Below, piece by piece: positions 38,001 through 53,300 of a stretch of 64,000 bases of DNA. Numbering within the stretch: the first letter of the stretch is position 1; each line of letters opens with the position of its first letter. A program made the translations under genes and the position numbers. Below the pieces are notes generated by a model. The model had not been told where the DNA came from, made no database searches, and saw only the letters and a list, made by a program, of their open reading frames with translations. This stretch comes from Antennarius striatus (Eukaryota > Chordata > Actinopteri > Lophiiformes > Antennariidae), in assembly GCF_040054535.1 (NCBI RefSeq), contig NC_090783.1:4469501-4533500 (forward strand). Reading direction: 5' to 3'.

Positions 38001-39993
38001 TTAGAAGTTGGGGTTACGGGTAGGATACGGGTAGGATTGACAAGGAGAGAAACTGTTGAACGTTGAGGTTTATTCCCAGGTCGTCAGATAAAAATAAACT
38101 GGGAGAAACACAGTCACCATTAAGGTAAAACCAGTAGCTGATTTACTTAGCATAAAGGCTGGGAACAATATATATATTTGAAATATATAGTTATCTTTAT
38201 CTTGTTGGACTTTTGTATGTGTTCTGTGTGTATTCACTGACCACAAATATTACTTCATGGCCCCTGGATTTTACACTTACATATCAACCTACTGTCGACA
38301 TCAGAGTTGGGCGTGTTGGTTCCTTTTACCAGATGTCAATTTCAGAGCAAATCATATATAATCCAAAAGCTGAAAAGCAATCCAGCCTCTCATGACTTTT
38401 TGTTTTTGCAGAGATATTTCACAGTCACAACACGGGGAGGATGGGTGTAAACATCTTCATCACTGTAGCTGCTGTGGAATGTGATATATCATTTATATCA
38501 TATATAGACACCCCGTGCACATCTCACGCATCAGTGTATGAACTCACAGCATGAAGGTGGTGGTCTGCAGTGCGGCCTTTTGTCATGCTGAGATGCGAGT
38601 TTCTTAAATCAAGTTATTGTAAAGAATGAAAATACTTCCACTGTGTATAATTATCCTCAGATGGGTCAGCATGTCAGAAAGCAAATCAGCAGCCTGATTG
38701 AGATGTGCTCTCATTGGTCTCAGCACTCTGATGATGACCAGAGGAAGATGAAATATCGCGTTAGAGGAAATATGCTGATATCTTGAGGGCTGTATGTTGT
38801 GATATATTTAGTGATGATGCACCTTTGTGGCTATTTTTGGTTTATTCATGCTTCCTTCATGTCTCAAAGCTTTCTTCTCTTCCTTCAAGCCTCCATCGCT
38901 CATTTTATTTTTAATTTTAATTTTCTATTTCTGTTCCTCTTTCCTCTTTTCTTGAAAAAAATCCTTCCTACCGACACACACACCTTCTTTTTGCACCCTG
39001 TCTGTTGCAGACGTTTGACAAGTGTTTCCTGGGATCGTCTGAGACAGCAGATGTCAACCGAGTGTTCTGCGGACAGATGGGAGCAGTTTACCTGTTTGGA
39101 GAGGCTCTCAGCGCTGCTCAGATCTTTGCTATCTATCAGCTGGGTCCGGGCTACCAGGTTAGAACGAATAAATCCAGTGATGTGCAGGAGAGTTTGTACC
39201 GATACACAACCCAAACCCTGATACATCTGCATAAATTCAATGAAATACACTACCAAAAAAAAAAAGAAGCATGCATCCTTGTGCTACTTTATTAAGGCAT
39301 TTGTGTCATGCTCCTTAGTTCATCAACTGTGATCCCTTCTTTTTCCTTATTTTCAGGGCACATTCAAGTACAAGGCTGAGAGTGACTTGCTGTTTGCAGA
39401 GCATCATAAGACCTTACTGTATGACGGCAAACTGTCCTCTAGCATCGCCTTCACCTATAACCCCCGCGCCACAGACGCCCAGCTCTGCCTTGAGTCCTCC
39501 CCCAAGGACAACGCCTCCATTTTTGTCCATTCACCTCACGCGCTCATGCTGCAGGTAATTGCACCTTTAATTTAACATTCCACTCGGACAGAAAGCGATA
39601 GCTGTTCTCTTAGGATTTGAAAGGGATATTATTTAAATTTAACCTGGAGTCACCATGCTCCACTGCTGTTAAAGCAATGTTGGCACACATTCATTCACCA
39701 TCTGCATGCCTGCTCTTTCCTTCTCTCTGCTCCATTTGTACCGCATATTACTCTTTCTTTGTTCCTCCGTGATAATTAAAGTGGCCCAATTGGCGTCTTT
39801 TCATTTTAATAGCCTCATTAGGTCAATGGTTCAAATGTGTTGCGCCAGTCAGGCTGCTGCAGCTGCTGAAAAATGCCTTCCTGGTGCTCTAATTATGGAA
39901 TTAGCCTTCTCGGGGACTGATATTTAATTTGGATCTTCATTCAAGTAATTGTGCATTTTTCCTGTTAGAAGAAAATGTTGAAGTTTCCATATA

Positions 39994-40025
<32 letters not shown>

Positions 40026-43000
40026 GCGTAAACACAAACACGCACGCACACATTACGCAAAACTGTTTCTTCTATCATTTTGAGGTCTTTTCTCAAGCAC
40101 TAATTGCATTCCCTCTCATGTCCCGTCGTCAAAGAAAATTCCTTACTTCCTTTGTTAGGGTGCTTTTGTTGCCCCACATGTGCTCCCCCACCACGCATAT
40201 ACTCAGTGTGAAATATGAATGAATATGTGACCTATATTTTCTCCTTTTATGTGCCATGCTTGAAAATTCCAATCCTATAGAGAGGAAAAAGTTTTTCCAA
40301 GCCGCCATTTGTGTCGCATCATCCAACTAAACAACAATCTGAGAGTGCAGACCTCTGTCAAAGTGGCTCAGTCTCTGAAAAAAAGGCGTTGCAGCTAAAA
40401 AACAAAAAAGTGTAATCATAATTTAAGTCAGATTACATGACTGCTTCACCATAAAAGCCTACCCCTAGAATCTGGAATAACATTCGAACAAATATTTATT
40501 TGATAGCTATTCCATAAAAACATTTTGCCAGTAGTGGTCAGGATCCACCTCAGAATTTTTCAACACTACCTAGAGAAAATCCAGATGACCAGCTTAAGCC
40601 ATACTCTTATATGAAAACATGCATCTAGTTTTCATCACTGTCATTATTGCAGGAAATGTGTGTATGACCCATATGCAAATGAATGTGGCCTTGTGTGTGT
40701 TTGTTTTGGTAGGATGTGAAGGCTGTGGTGACTCACTCCATCCAGAGTGGCATACACTCGATTGGGGGCGTGCAGGTCCTCTTCCCTCTGTTTGCACAGC
40801 TGGATTATTGCCAGCCCTCCAGCCATGAGCTGGACACTTCTGTCTGGTAAACGCACACATGAACACACACACAAAGGGATCAGCGTTTGCAGCTTGTGTT
40901 GATCTTTTACTATATCATACAGTATAGTATGAAAGATATCAAGTTGAGGATAGCAATTTGTCTGGGTTTTGTTTCCAAATTTGTTTAATTGCTTCATGTT
41001 TTTTTTTTTGCTCAAGAGGAGCAATTTTGTGGTTCTTGTGTTATAAATATTCTGCTGATGGCTGCATTACAAGCTTTAGCTGCTGTACTGGACATCGAAT
41101 CACTAAAAGAAAATCTGCCTGAGGGCCACAGAAAACATCTATGAATCTGCAAAATAGGAAAGAATATAGGAGTGGTTTGTTTTTTTCATCGTAATCAGAG
41201 GTTAAGAAATCTCAGCCACTGTCAGTGAATAACTATAACATTCACCTTTACTACTTTCAATCAGAGACATTCAGTAACTTCTTAAATATTTGTATATCTT
41301 CAGGGTCAGATCTAAAGCTTTAAAGCTGAATGGCCATCTTGTTCATAATTTGCATCGTTGTTGAATCTCTAGTCCTCAAGGTGACGTCAACTCGTCTCCG
41401 TCCGAACACAATTGGGACACGACACCCTCATTCAATCACATCTCATGCAGGAGGCGCTCTGTAAAGTCAGGGCTTTGTCAGCAGCTTACACAGATTATTG
41501 TCACTGTCTAACTCGCTTCCCTCCCTCTCTTTGTTGCTTTCTGTCTGTCAGCTGCACTTTGCTGTCGTTCGTTATGGAGCTCTTGAGGAACTCGGTGGCT
41601 ATGCAAGAGCAGGTCCTGGCCTGCAAAGGCTTCCTCGTCATCGGCTACAGTTTGGAGAAGGTGAGGCAAACAGAGGAGCGGCTGCACATAATGAACCTGG
41701 CGCCTTAATGAGGCTGACTCCCTTAACAGCACAAACACATTAAGACGGGCACACGCCGACACATGTGAGACAGACTGTGTCGTCCCTCAGTTTTGTTTTG
41801 GAGGTCACAGCTGGCTTGTGTGCTTGTTAGACAGAAGAGGAGCTCCTCCTCATCTTTCTCTGCTTGTGTCCTTTCCCTCCCCTTTCTATGTTGTACCCTG
41901 TTCACCACTGGCATATTATCCCCCCCCCCCCTCCACCCTCCATCACCTCCCATTGTGTTACTCTCTGATTCCCTGCCCAGTCTTCAAAGGTGCACGTGAC
42001 GCGGCCCGTCCTGGATATTGTGCTGGCCTTTTCCAGATACCTTAGCAACTTGCCGAATGGCATCTTGCTGCTCAAGCAGCTGTGTGACCACATTCTGTTT
42101 AACCCTGCCATCTGGATCCATGCCCCTGCCAAGGTAACGTGAATGAAAATATTCACAGTGGCACAGTCTTTTGCACTACAATATAGATATGAGGGTAACT
42201 ATGTAGATACACACAGTCATATTTATCCTCCCTTGCCCTTATGGCCTTTCCTGATTTATTTATTTCCATTGTTTAGTAGTTCAGAGCAGAGTTCAAGGTT
42301 ATCTCTCCAAACGTTACTCAGTAACTGCTGTTAGGAATAGCTGGCCCTTAACGCTTAAAGGCGTAGAGGCTTTAGTTAAAACATGCTTAAGTCATTCCAC
42401 TTAAACCAAACAATGTGTTTGTGTGTGTGTTTTGACATAAATGTGCCTCATCTTTTACAGGTTCAGCTGACACTGTACACATACCTGTCGACAGAGTTCA
42501 TCAGCACAGTAACCATCTACAACACCATTCGAAGGGTGGGCACAGTGCTTCAGGTCATGCACACACTGAAGTACTACTACTGGGTTATCAACCCCCAGGA
42601 TCGCAGTGGAGTCGTACCCAAAGGCCTGGGTGAGAGAATACTGTTAGAATGGAGTAGTGGAACACTGATGTATGCACACAGAAAAACCCTCATTCCTCCT
42701 GTGAAGTCATAACTCAGCTGAAGCGCTAACACTGACTGATTTGATCATCGTGTCCCGTCTCATTTTATCCTCCCACTGGTTGTTTTTTTTTAGATGGTCC
42801 ACGGCCGAATGAGAGGGATATCTTTGCTTTGCGAACCTTTCTATTGCTGTTTGTCAAGCAGCTCATAATGAAGGTGAGTTAGTGATGTCATAGCCAACAA
42901 GTCCACATTTCCAGCAAAGATAGACTAGAAGGTCTCTAAATGCAAATAAAATACGTTGCTTGTGCTTGCTTTGATAATTTTTATTGTATAGGGTGAACTA

Positions 43001-46000
43001 AATCAGACCATCAGGGGTGATGATGCATCATGCCCTCATCTTGAACTGAAACGAACACTGGTTTTTCATCCCATTGTAGTAATCATATTCCCATTACGTG
43101 GAATTATAAGAATTGAATGCACCCCAAAATACAGCATTAATAACGCATCATATTTGGGCTTAGTTTCATTAGCTTACAGAAAATGTAACGATGGTGTGAC
43201 TGATCTACGTGTTCTGATTTGAGTTTTTGTCGGGACATGATCCTTGCTGTTGTATTCTAGGATCATGGCGTGAAGGACGACGAGCTACAGAGTATCCTCA
43301 ACTACCTCCTGACTATGCATGAGGTAGGAATTTGTGCACACACACCTGCAGCACTATACAGCTGAGGCCTCGCCACCAGATGGCACCATAATGCAACAGT
43401 ACTGCAATTTGTCTCCCCTCCTCAACAGAAATGCAGAACAGGAACAATTCCTGTAGCCAAACAGCAGCGTCGTTTCTCCTTGTTATTTTTCCAAAGCTGT
43501 CAGTTGGAGGCCCAGATAGAAATGTTTTTATTTACAATGAAGTGATGCGTAACATCTGAATCCATCAGATCAGTCAGTGATGCGGTGAACCTCGTAAGAA
43601 TATTGTACGATTACATCATTGCCTTTGAAAAGCAACTGATTTGCAGCAGCCCTTGATTTAATGAAACACATATATATGCAGACACTTTGTCGTGAATTCC
43701 ATTATTTCTGCTGACTTTTTACTGCCTTTTCGTCTGTTGTTAACGGCTGCTGCTGCCACTTATAAACATCCTATGAATAACACAATGAGTGACAAACATA
43801 TTTACACTTTTGAGTAATTTAAAACATCCCCTTTATGAGTTGCAGCACTTTTTTCGCCTTGACAATAGTCCTAACTCCCGTCCTCTCTGCCCCACAGGAT
43901 GATAACCTGATGGATGTTCTGCAATTGCTGGTGGCTCTGATGTCGGAACACCCTGGTTCCATTGTCCAGGCCTTCGACCAGCGCAACGGCATCCGGTAAT
44001 CATCACCGTTTTTAATTACATGTGAATAGTTTGTTAGTTTGTAGCTATATTCTCGCTCCTCTGGTTTTTGTTCTCACTGCCGGACCTGATCATTACAAAT
44101 GCTGTACTGCTGAATTTGAAATTAATGTTACAGGAACTTTTTAAAAACATTTTGTATATTCTTTTTTCAGTGTGATCTACAAGCTGTTGGCCTCAAAGCA
44201 TGAAGTGATACGGGTGCAGGCACTCAAAGTAATGGGTTACTTTTTGAAACACATGCCACCAAAGTAAGTCCGGTCACGAAGCTGAAAGTTTGAAACTTTA
44301 TTTCAAGATAGAAGAGTTACTTGGACAGTGTCTCTATATTTTACTCCATTTAAAAAATGTAAAATTCTACATAAAAGCCTCCAGTTCTCATAGTAATGAT
44401 AACTTAAAGGAAAAGGTAACATGTTTACTTTTGATTCTGTATTTACTCCTCATACTGACAGAAATACATTTTAATGGCGCAATCACAATATTTTCAGTCT
44501 TACCTTTCTAATTTAAATGACTGTATTTCAATGTGTATTTTATTTTAGTTAAAAGGCGAGACAGCATAGCCTCCTCACAACTCGGAGGTCTGACTCTACT
44601 GATGTTTACTGACTGACATTTGTCCTCCTAATATCCTGATCAGGAGGAAATCGGAGGTCATGATGAGTCACGGCCTCTTCTCCCTGCTCACTGAACGCCT
44701 GATGCTCCACTCTAGTCAGTTCACCATGACAACCTACAATGTGCTCTTTGAGGTCAGTCTTCTGAACGTTTTCATGTATTCAGTAACACACGGCCACAAT
44801 TACCTGAATATTATAATATTGTGTAAAATTCATTTTTTCTTTAGGAATCAATATGACAATTTAATGATTTTAACAATAAATTTTATGGTTGACCTCCTTT
44901 AGAAAATTGACTTATTCATTATTCAACCATCCATATAAGACATGATGGTGAAACATATACACAGCTTTGTATATCCATAGTGTGGTTTGTTTCTCTGTTA
45001 TTGTTCAGACCGGTGCAGATATTTATGACTTGAATCCACTTTCTCTCCCACTGGTAGCTTCTCACAGAGCAGATCTGCACTCAAGTGATCCATAAACAGC
45101 ATCCGGACCCCGACTCCACTGTGAAGATTCTCAACCCACGTAAGTGCCTCCCCTGTGCCACACCGCTCTCCTAAATCATCTCCTGTAGCACACCCTCTAT
45201 ACATACCTATTGCTCCACACTGCTCTCGGAGCAGAATTCTCCGAGGAGCCATGCGATCACTATATACAGTCAAACAAATGAACAACATAAATTTTGCATC
45301 CAGTGGGTATTTTTTTTCATGCAACTGAACGTCAGATATAAACCTCGCATGAGGACGACGCAAATGCTTCGTGTGACAAATGCACACACATCTGCCGGTT
45401 TTATTGGAAGCCTGTATCATATTTTGGATTGATTTGCATGTAAAAAAAATAATAAATGTAATTAAAGTGTATTTGGAGTTACTGTGTAAAAGGTGTCATG
45501 TTTGCATGTGTATTTAATAAATAAGGTTTTGTTTTAAACTGCTTTTAAGTAAGTGCATTGTTGCATTTGTGAAAATTTTATTAAATATACTTTATGAACT
45601 AAATATTAAATATTGCTGTTTATACTATTTCACACTATATATCTAAATAAAATTTAAAATATATAATTTATGAATGATTTATTATTATTAAAGCTTTAAT
45701 GACTTCACATGGAACAAGTATATTTAAATGCAAGCATTATGTGCATAATTAACTGTACTGTATTACTACACACACATACACACATGTATGAAATATTTGT
45801 TTGATATATCCTGTATATTACATTATATATTAGATATATATTTCACGCTCTTGCTAGTTCAAAGTGCACGCTTACTTTTTACATGCAGCCATGTAACAAG
45901 CAGTAAAAGGGACCCCTGGCTTTGATCAGCGCTCCCATCTCATCTTTCTGGGCCGTAACTTACTTCCTATTTCATGTCAGCTCGCAAAATCTTTTTTATG

Positions 46001-49000
46001 TGCTGAAATCGTATTTATTCATTTCAGCAAAAAAGAAAAAGAAAAAGTCTGTTCCTCATTTATGCTGGTGCTTCCAAACATACGTGCATCTTCATGTTGC
46101 ACACTTGCAAAACGGTTTTAATTAGTTTGAAATCCAAACACTCGGTGTAATCACCACCAAGGTTTACTTCCAACCAGCCTTAATCTGACAAGGTCTCGTT
46201 GTTGTGTTAAAACTCTCCTACCCAACCATCCTAGACGACCAGTATACATCATAGAAACCTTGTATGTGTTTGTACATGTGAGCACATTCTGTGGACCGTA
46301 GAGAGGTGGTCTGTTTCTCCTTTGCCGTGCATTCTCTTGATTTAATCTGTGACAAACTCCCAAAATGGCCCCCTGATTGCAGTCTTTAGTAACGTCAGAG
46401 CCAATCAAACAAACCAAGGAAGTACTGTTTCCCTCAAATTAACTCAAGGGAAAGCAACCAAGAGCAGATGGAAAAAAGAAGGGAATACGCCATCCCTCCA
46501 TCCTCATTCCCGGTACATGCTGGGGTAATTTTCTGGCGGTGAAGGTTCAGCGACTCATAATTTGAGTGACTAAGGCGTAGGAACAACACAACCGTCTGCT
46601 GGGGCAAGGGGGCATCGGTTAGCGCCAAGGTCTGAAGAGACAAGTGAAATCCAAGCCCCGCAGTCTCTCTACTCAAAGCAAATGGACACTGACATTGTCT
46701 AGATAATTCATCTAAACACTCAGTCTCTTTGGTTTAACTGAAGCCAAGCCTTCCACAAGGGCCCGGCCCCGCGTATGAAACAATACCAAAACCATTACAG
46801 TGTGATAAAGATCAATGGCCTCTACTTTCTTTTTCTTCTTCTGCTTTTCTTACCACAGGCACAGATTTTCAGGTGTGTTCAGACAGTTTGTGACACAATG
46901 ATTTGCACATGTTGAGACCAATGGACGATTTAGCTGTTGATTTGTGCTTTTTCTCCTTCTGTTTCCATTTGAAAGCCGAATGCTTAATCTAATCCAAACA
47001 TTCTCTTCGTAAATAAAAGAAAATAAAAACCCAATGTGCCGCAGTATATTTATATTTCAATACTCTTCCCCCAGTCTTAAATACATGTTTCGATTTATTT
47101 CCAGAAATTTTGAGGGTAATAGCTGCTCTGCTGAAGAATTCTCCCCCATCCCAGGAGAGCATGGAGGTGCGTAGGATCTTCTTGTCCGACATGATCAAGC
47201 TGTTCAACAACAGCCGAGAGAACCGTAGGTAAGGATTCAGCGTGGACCGGTCCTGCCCTGAATAACCCAGCAGCGGGGTTAGCATTCAACGCTACATGGC
47301 TCTGTACTTTGTTTTTATCCTAGGAGCTTGCTGCAGTGCTCGGTGTGGCAGGAATGGATGCTCTCTCTGTGCTTCATCAACCCCCGAAACAACGAGGAGC
47401 AGAAAATCACAGAGATGGTGTACACCATCTTCCGCATCCTCCTCTATCACGCCATCAAATACGAGTGGGGCGGCTGGCGCGTCTGGGTGGACACCCTGTC
47501 CATCACTCACTCAAAGGTCAGAGCATTCATTATATGCATGCACAGCAAAAAAACAACAACCCACACACACACACATATTAGACACATCTTTGTTTATCTT
47601 TCTCTGTGGATTTTCTCCCCCTCATCTGTTTCTCTTTTAGTTTTTCATGCCACATTTCTGTTTTGCTTTGTTTTACCTCACACACTCTATATCTCTCTGT
47701 AGGAAAAACAAGAACATAAAGACACACTTGCGCACACACGTCCACATCTTGCTTCAGTATTGCCAGTCTAAACATCCAGCACCGTAATCCTCCTTTTTCA
47801 TTCGATTCCAGCCAACAGACAGCAGTTTTCAGTCAAAGCCATCAGCTCTGTCACCCATATGTTTAGCTTGAATCTGACATAATGCTGTTCATCAAATGAA
47901 AAATTAGAAAGCATTACCCTCTAAGTCACATTGTCGGCTAGCATAGAAAGTGAACTTTGCCTCTCAGTGCCCATCAGATTAAGCAATGGAAGCAGCAGAG
48001 TGATAATAATTTAAAAGCTAGTCCCAGTTAACCTATGGGAACGGCTCCAGCAGCCCTTCCACTCTTAATTTACTTGCAGTCTTTTTCTTTCACATCGCGC
48101 AGATAAAAATAAACTCCTGGCACTTCTTATTTCCAAAAGCCGAATTCAAAATACTGCTTTAGAAATTCACTGTTTATATCATATTACGCTACTCTGTTCC
48201 AATGCAGTGAAGTAATTGAGGTTGGTGTCAGATTGTGGTTGGGGGGAGGGAGGTAAAGACTGGCAGATTGAAGGCTGAGTTAAAGAAGTGCTTGTGATAT
48301 GAGATGCCTCACAGTAGCTTGGAGCTGCTCTGACTGGCCAGTAGGGGGCACAATCAGACTGCCTCCCACATTATCAGTATGAAAGCAGCAGTTAGCAGGA
48401 TGTGTGTTTCTTTGAATGCTTAATGCTCTGGATTCTGCACCTCTCGACCTTTGCTTCTCCACACCTACTGTAAAAGTACCTGAAAATATAACTTTCAGAT
48501 TGAGGTCTAAAGATATTTATTGCATTTGCTAACAACAAAGAGGGAACATTGTGGTTCAGTCAAACATGATCCTGGAAATATTACACATCAGTAGAAGACT
48601 GCATACTTTTGTCTTGTCATTACATATCCAGTGTTAGTCCCTTTCAACGCACACACATACCTGAATCAAAATTTATTGATGCCTTTGTTTTGAAATATTT
48701 CTGTTTAATCGAAAAATTACTGTTATCCATTGCTAAAATTGAGAATGTATATACGTAGATGTTATCCCTTCTAGTAGATTTTTTATTCGTCATTTCAGAT
48801 GACCCGTGTTGTGTTGAAAACGTAACGAAGAATTAGAGATTAGCTGTTTTGCAGAAAGATTTTTTTTTACACCCAACAGGCCTTTATAACCTTTTTTCCC
48901 CTTTATTTATAGAAGACCCAGCTTGCGATTTCCTCCACTCATCTAACAGTAGAATTTCTCACATACAGTGTTTGTGAATAAACCAACGGGCTTGCGAGAT

Positions 49001-49205
49001 GTAAGATACAGCGCAGCCCCCCCCCCGCCTGTGGTAATGCAGCGGGTGCTAGCCACCAAGATACATGCATCTGCTATAAAAAAAGCTAAAGAAACTCAAT
49101 TGCAATTTTATTGTCCCGTTTGATAGATTTCCTGCCACCTTTGTAGCACCAGAGCTGTTTGTCACTGTTGCTCTCTCCTCCCACTGCTGCAGGCAGTGTG
49201 TGTGG

Positions 49206-49243
<38 letters not shown>

Positions 49244-50331
49244 CAACGTGAGTTACTAGGCATATTTTGACTTTGCCCTCCTTTTCTCTTGGGCTCCAGG
49301 AAACCCTTCTTTCCAAGCACATTGAATATTCATTGGGATTGTGCGAGAACAATCAGAGAAACAAGGCCTCATAAATATAACCAGCCCACCGGGAGCCTCT
49401 TCATCAGCATATATGCATTCACAAATACATATGTGCACATGTCCCTTCTGCACAGTCTTTATGCTTGGGATCGTGTCAGCCATGGTAAAGTTGTGTGTTT
49501 GCCATGTGTAGAGATAAAATACCTCATGCTGAATGCATGTGTTCACATTGTTCAAGTAAAAACACATTCTCAACAGCTCAGTCATTTTTTTCCACAGCAT
49601 TTTCGACACAACCAAGCTGTGACTGGTGTGTTTTACTATTTGGGGATTTTTGTTGTTTTATTTTTTTGTTTCTGTGGTTGCAAGTTTGAAATAGTAATAA
49701 ATATTATTCACCACAACCTTCAACAGCAGTGAGGTGGTGCATTTAGCTGTTTTAGGGACTTTTATTGTTTGGAACTTTTTTTGTTTGTTAATTCCATGGT
49801 AAGATGTTAGATTTAGGTGCAGTCAGTGAGCATAATAAAGTTGATTTCTTAAAAAATTTCAATATTTTTTTGCTAAATTATATGTCTACATCTCATCCGT
49901 GCGGGGGGAGAGGTCCCTTTTTGGGAGTTTTAAGCTTTTTATGTTTTTGAATTGATTTTAACATAAAACTGTTTCTCAGTTGTTTATTTTGCAGCAAGTA
50001 CAATGTGCAGACACAACTTAATTCCACATCATGTAGTCTTAAAACTTCAAGTTGGTTTTATACAATTGGAACAACAAGCCCTAGGCGAGGATTTTGAGTA
50101 TTTTATGCTTGTTTTTTTTTGACAGACTAAAGAGACTTTTATTTTGTTATGATGATACTTCACTGAGGTAAAATGAACTAAATCCTAGTCAACTCTTAAG
50201 TATCCTCTCCATAGGATGATAAGATACATGAAATACACCCATTTTGGTTATAGTTATAATATAATCTGGTTCTAATTCATAGAGAAGCTAAAATATAAGA
50301 ATAAAACATAATGAAGTGAGCTTGTCCTCTT

Positions 50332-50393
<62 letters not shown>

Positions 50394-53300
50394 TGTGCGT
50401 GTGTGTGTACTTCTATGTGTGAATCCTTGTCAGTCATTAAACAGTATGTGTATCTGCCTCTGTGAACAGACAGATGTTCCTGCAGGTGGGCACGCTGACA
50501 CTACAGCCCTCCCACCCTCGGCCCACACACCCACCCAAGGTGCCCCTCGTCCATCTCGGCACACAAATCAGTTTGAGAACAAGATCTTGAAAAGCGAATG
50601 ATTGGAGCGTGAAGGTCCCTCCGTCCTTCAGACTTCCTCTGTCGGCTAACTTCATTACACGTGTCAGATGTTTTATCACAATAATAAATGTGAGAAAAAA
50701 AATGAGCCGACAGATCTTTTTTTGTTTTTTGATAAAGTATTATGTACATTATGTCATTATTTTGCAATGACACTTTTTAAGTTGAATATATTTGAACAAA
50801 TTTATCTTAAGGTCACCCTCTTTTAAAATGATTGTAGAATAATTTGGCCATGCAGCTTTTACCATCAGGATAGTTGAGACGTTACACAAGAGTCAAGCTG
50901 TGCATGTTGGCAAAGCGTTTAGGAGAGATATATTGACAAGTGGACAATGGAGGAGAGAGAAAAGAAAAGCCAATGCTGGATAATAGCTGTGCATCAACTC
51001 CTGTCGATCCAGCAGATACGGTTTCCAGTACTCATGTGCATTTGATTATTTCTCTTGTACTTCTAATATCTTTTTTCAATCTTTTTTCAATATTTCAAAT
51101 ATTTAAATCTCAAATTTCAATGCGAACTGAGCGGCAGAAGGAAACCGCTGGAACTTTAAAGGGTGGCTGAAAAACTCTACGCTCAGGGATCCTTGTTTAA
51201 GTTTGTCATAGAAATTAGGAGTAAAAACTGCATTCGTAATACAACGTCAGCTGGCTGGAGAGGAGAGGGAAGTGTTTTTGTAAGAAGTGAGAAAGGGAGA
51301 TAACGTGAACGGCGGTGGAACCACACAGCCGGCACAGCAGCAGCAGATGACATTGATTTTGGAGGAGGAACTGCATTTAGCTAATCGGATTAAAGCCATG
51401 CTGCCCTCCCCGTTTCCCCCTTTTGTTTTGTGGTTGGTCTCTATCTATTTATCTAAATGGTGACTCCCAGCCTCCTTCAGCGGAGGTCTCTCAAGTTCAG
51501 TGTGATGCCACTCTGACCCTCAGCTAACGCTCTGTGGTGTGGGGTCTCTGCTTATTCCAGATCAGTTATACAGCACAGACAACCAGTGGAAGCGCCCCAA
51601 AGCTTTATATTTTAAAATTTTTAAGTAATGTTTGACCGCAGGAAAGAAGATTTTTATTATTTCTAATAACAAAACCTGAAATCTATTTAATTTTGTTACA
51701 ACTGAAACTGTAGAAATGTGCCGCTGTAGTATTCCAATATCTTTTTGTTTATGCTGGTGTATCCCCTTCTGCAACCTTTCAAGTCTTTAGTATGATCTGG
51801 CTGCGCCGCTTTCAGCTAATACCATGTTACCTGTCACATTAGAGAAGCCCACCGTGTTTTTGTACATTACCATAACATTTTTCCATACCCCACTGAGGCC
51901 AGGCCGAGTCATGGAGTAGAATGAAATTAGATTAGATCAGGGCTGATGTTTTAGCCACCCAAAGCAGTTTCTATATATTGTAGCAAGACTAAACGCTCTT
52001 TTAAAAACCACAGAGACATATACTACCTCTGTCTAATGGTAACTGGATCTGTTACAGGGCTCCATTTAAGGCCGGCATATATCATCTTAATGTACAAACT
52101 GCATCCTGGATCGATGACGTAATGTTCTGCGCCGCTCCGCTGCATAATTTCCATAGTGGTTTGCTCCGAATGCAGCCTTTTAATTGCTAAAAATGCTAAA
52201 TGTCAAATTAAGCTCAAAGTAATGGGGTAGAAGGTCTTGCTGTGTGATCACAGGGAAAAAAGGGAGGAAGAGAGAAAGAGACGGACTGTGAGCACATTTA
52301 GAAACAGGCTGTGCACCCAGAACAGCTATGGATTACCAATCACTGTTCCCCCACTACAGAAGATTAATGAGCACCCGTGTAGCCGGCTAATTTAGAACAA
52401 TAATGCCTAATTAATTTCAAATAATCAGCTTCTTTCTTTTCCTCTACTTTCGATGACTCACTTTCTTTGTCTTCCTCCTTCGCAATATCTTAAATTTTCT
52501 CATTTGATTTCCTGCTTGTCTCGTTGTCTTTTGTTTCTTTCCCTCTGCCTCTTTCTGTCCAAATAGCCTCAGGTGAAAAAGCAGAAAAGTGGGTCTGGTC
52601 CCCCCCCCCCTCTACCACCAAGCCATCTTTGACTTTCTGTCCTCCAAGCCCAGTGATTAATGCCGGGTCTTAAATTAGGCGTGGGAGGATTTGCCAATGC
52701 TGGACACGCACTCAGCACAGCTAGCAGACACACACAAGTAGTATCTACGGCTAATCTATGACTGTTTACATGGATAGGCTCTTCGTCAAATGCCACTGCA
52801 GACCATTGTCATTATAGACTAGCAGTCTAGTCGACCCATATCAGATGTAAGAAGACTGACTGAGGTTAATAGGCTGTGAGCAGCTGCATATAAGAGGAAA
52901 ACAAAGTTTTAATAAATATGGAAGAATTAGACACAAATGGTCCCAGAGGGTAAATATAATCACAACAAAAGAGCATTTTGAGAATGTCGTAGTTACACGG
53001 GATGTTTAGGCCTTGATGTGATGGACAGAGAGATGGGTAATTATTATTCTACGAGGTGGGACAGTGTAGTGACAGTGGATAGATTTTTTTTACATATTCC
53101 TCATGAAGTGTTTTGTTTTCTCCTTCCCTATAGGTTACCTTTGAGCAGCACAAACAGAACCTGTCCCGTATGTTCCGTCAGTACCAGAACCAGGAGTCAT
53201 CGAGCTCCCTAAGCACAATCCGAACCATCTCTGGCGTCAGCCAAAGCTCCAAGACCACGCAAAGCGTCAACGGGACACCCGTTGAGGAGACGGCCCCTTC

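Larger units (their letters stand above)
47517..53133 (+). other. lrba: lrba intron 21
   Basis: In human the coding sequence joins directly across this position (SITHSK then VTFE), so no exon is missing. The intron contains (TG)n at 49206 and a (CT)n(TG)n tract at 50333, a CTCF-like site at 48335, C homopolymers at 49017 and 52600, and two well-mixed blocks at 52064-52230 and 52350-52435 that may be conserved non-coding elements. Confidence 0.6.
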
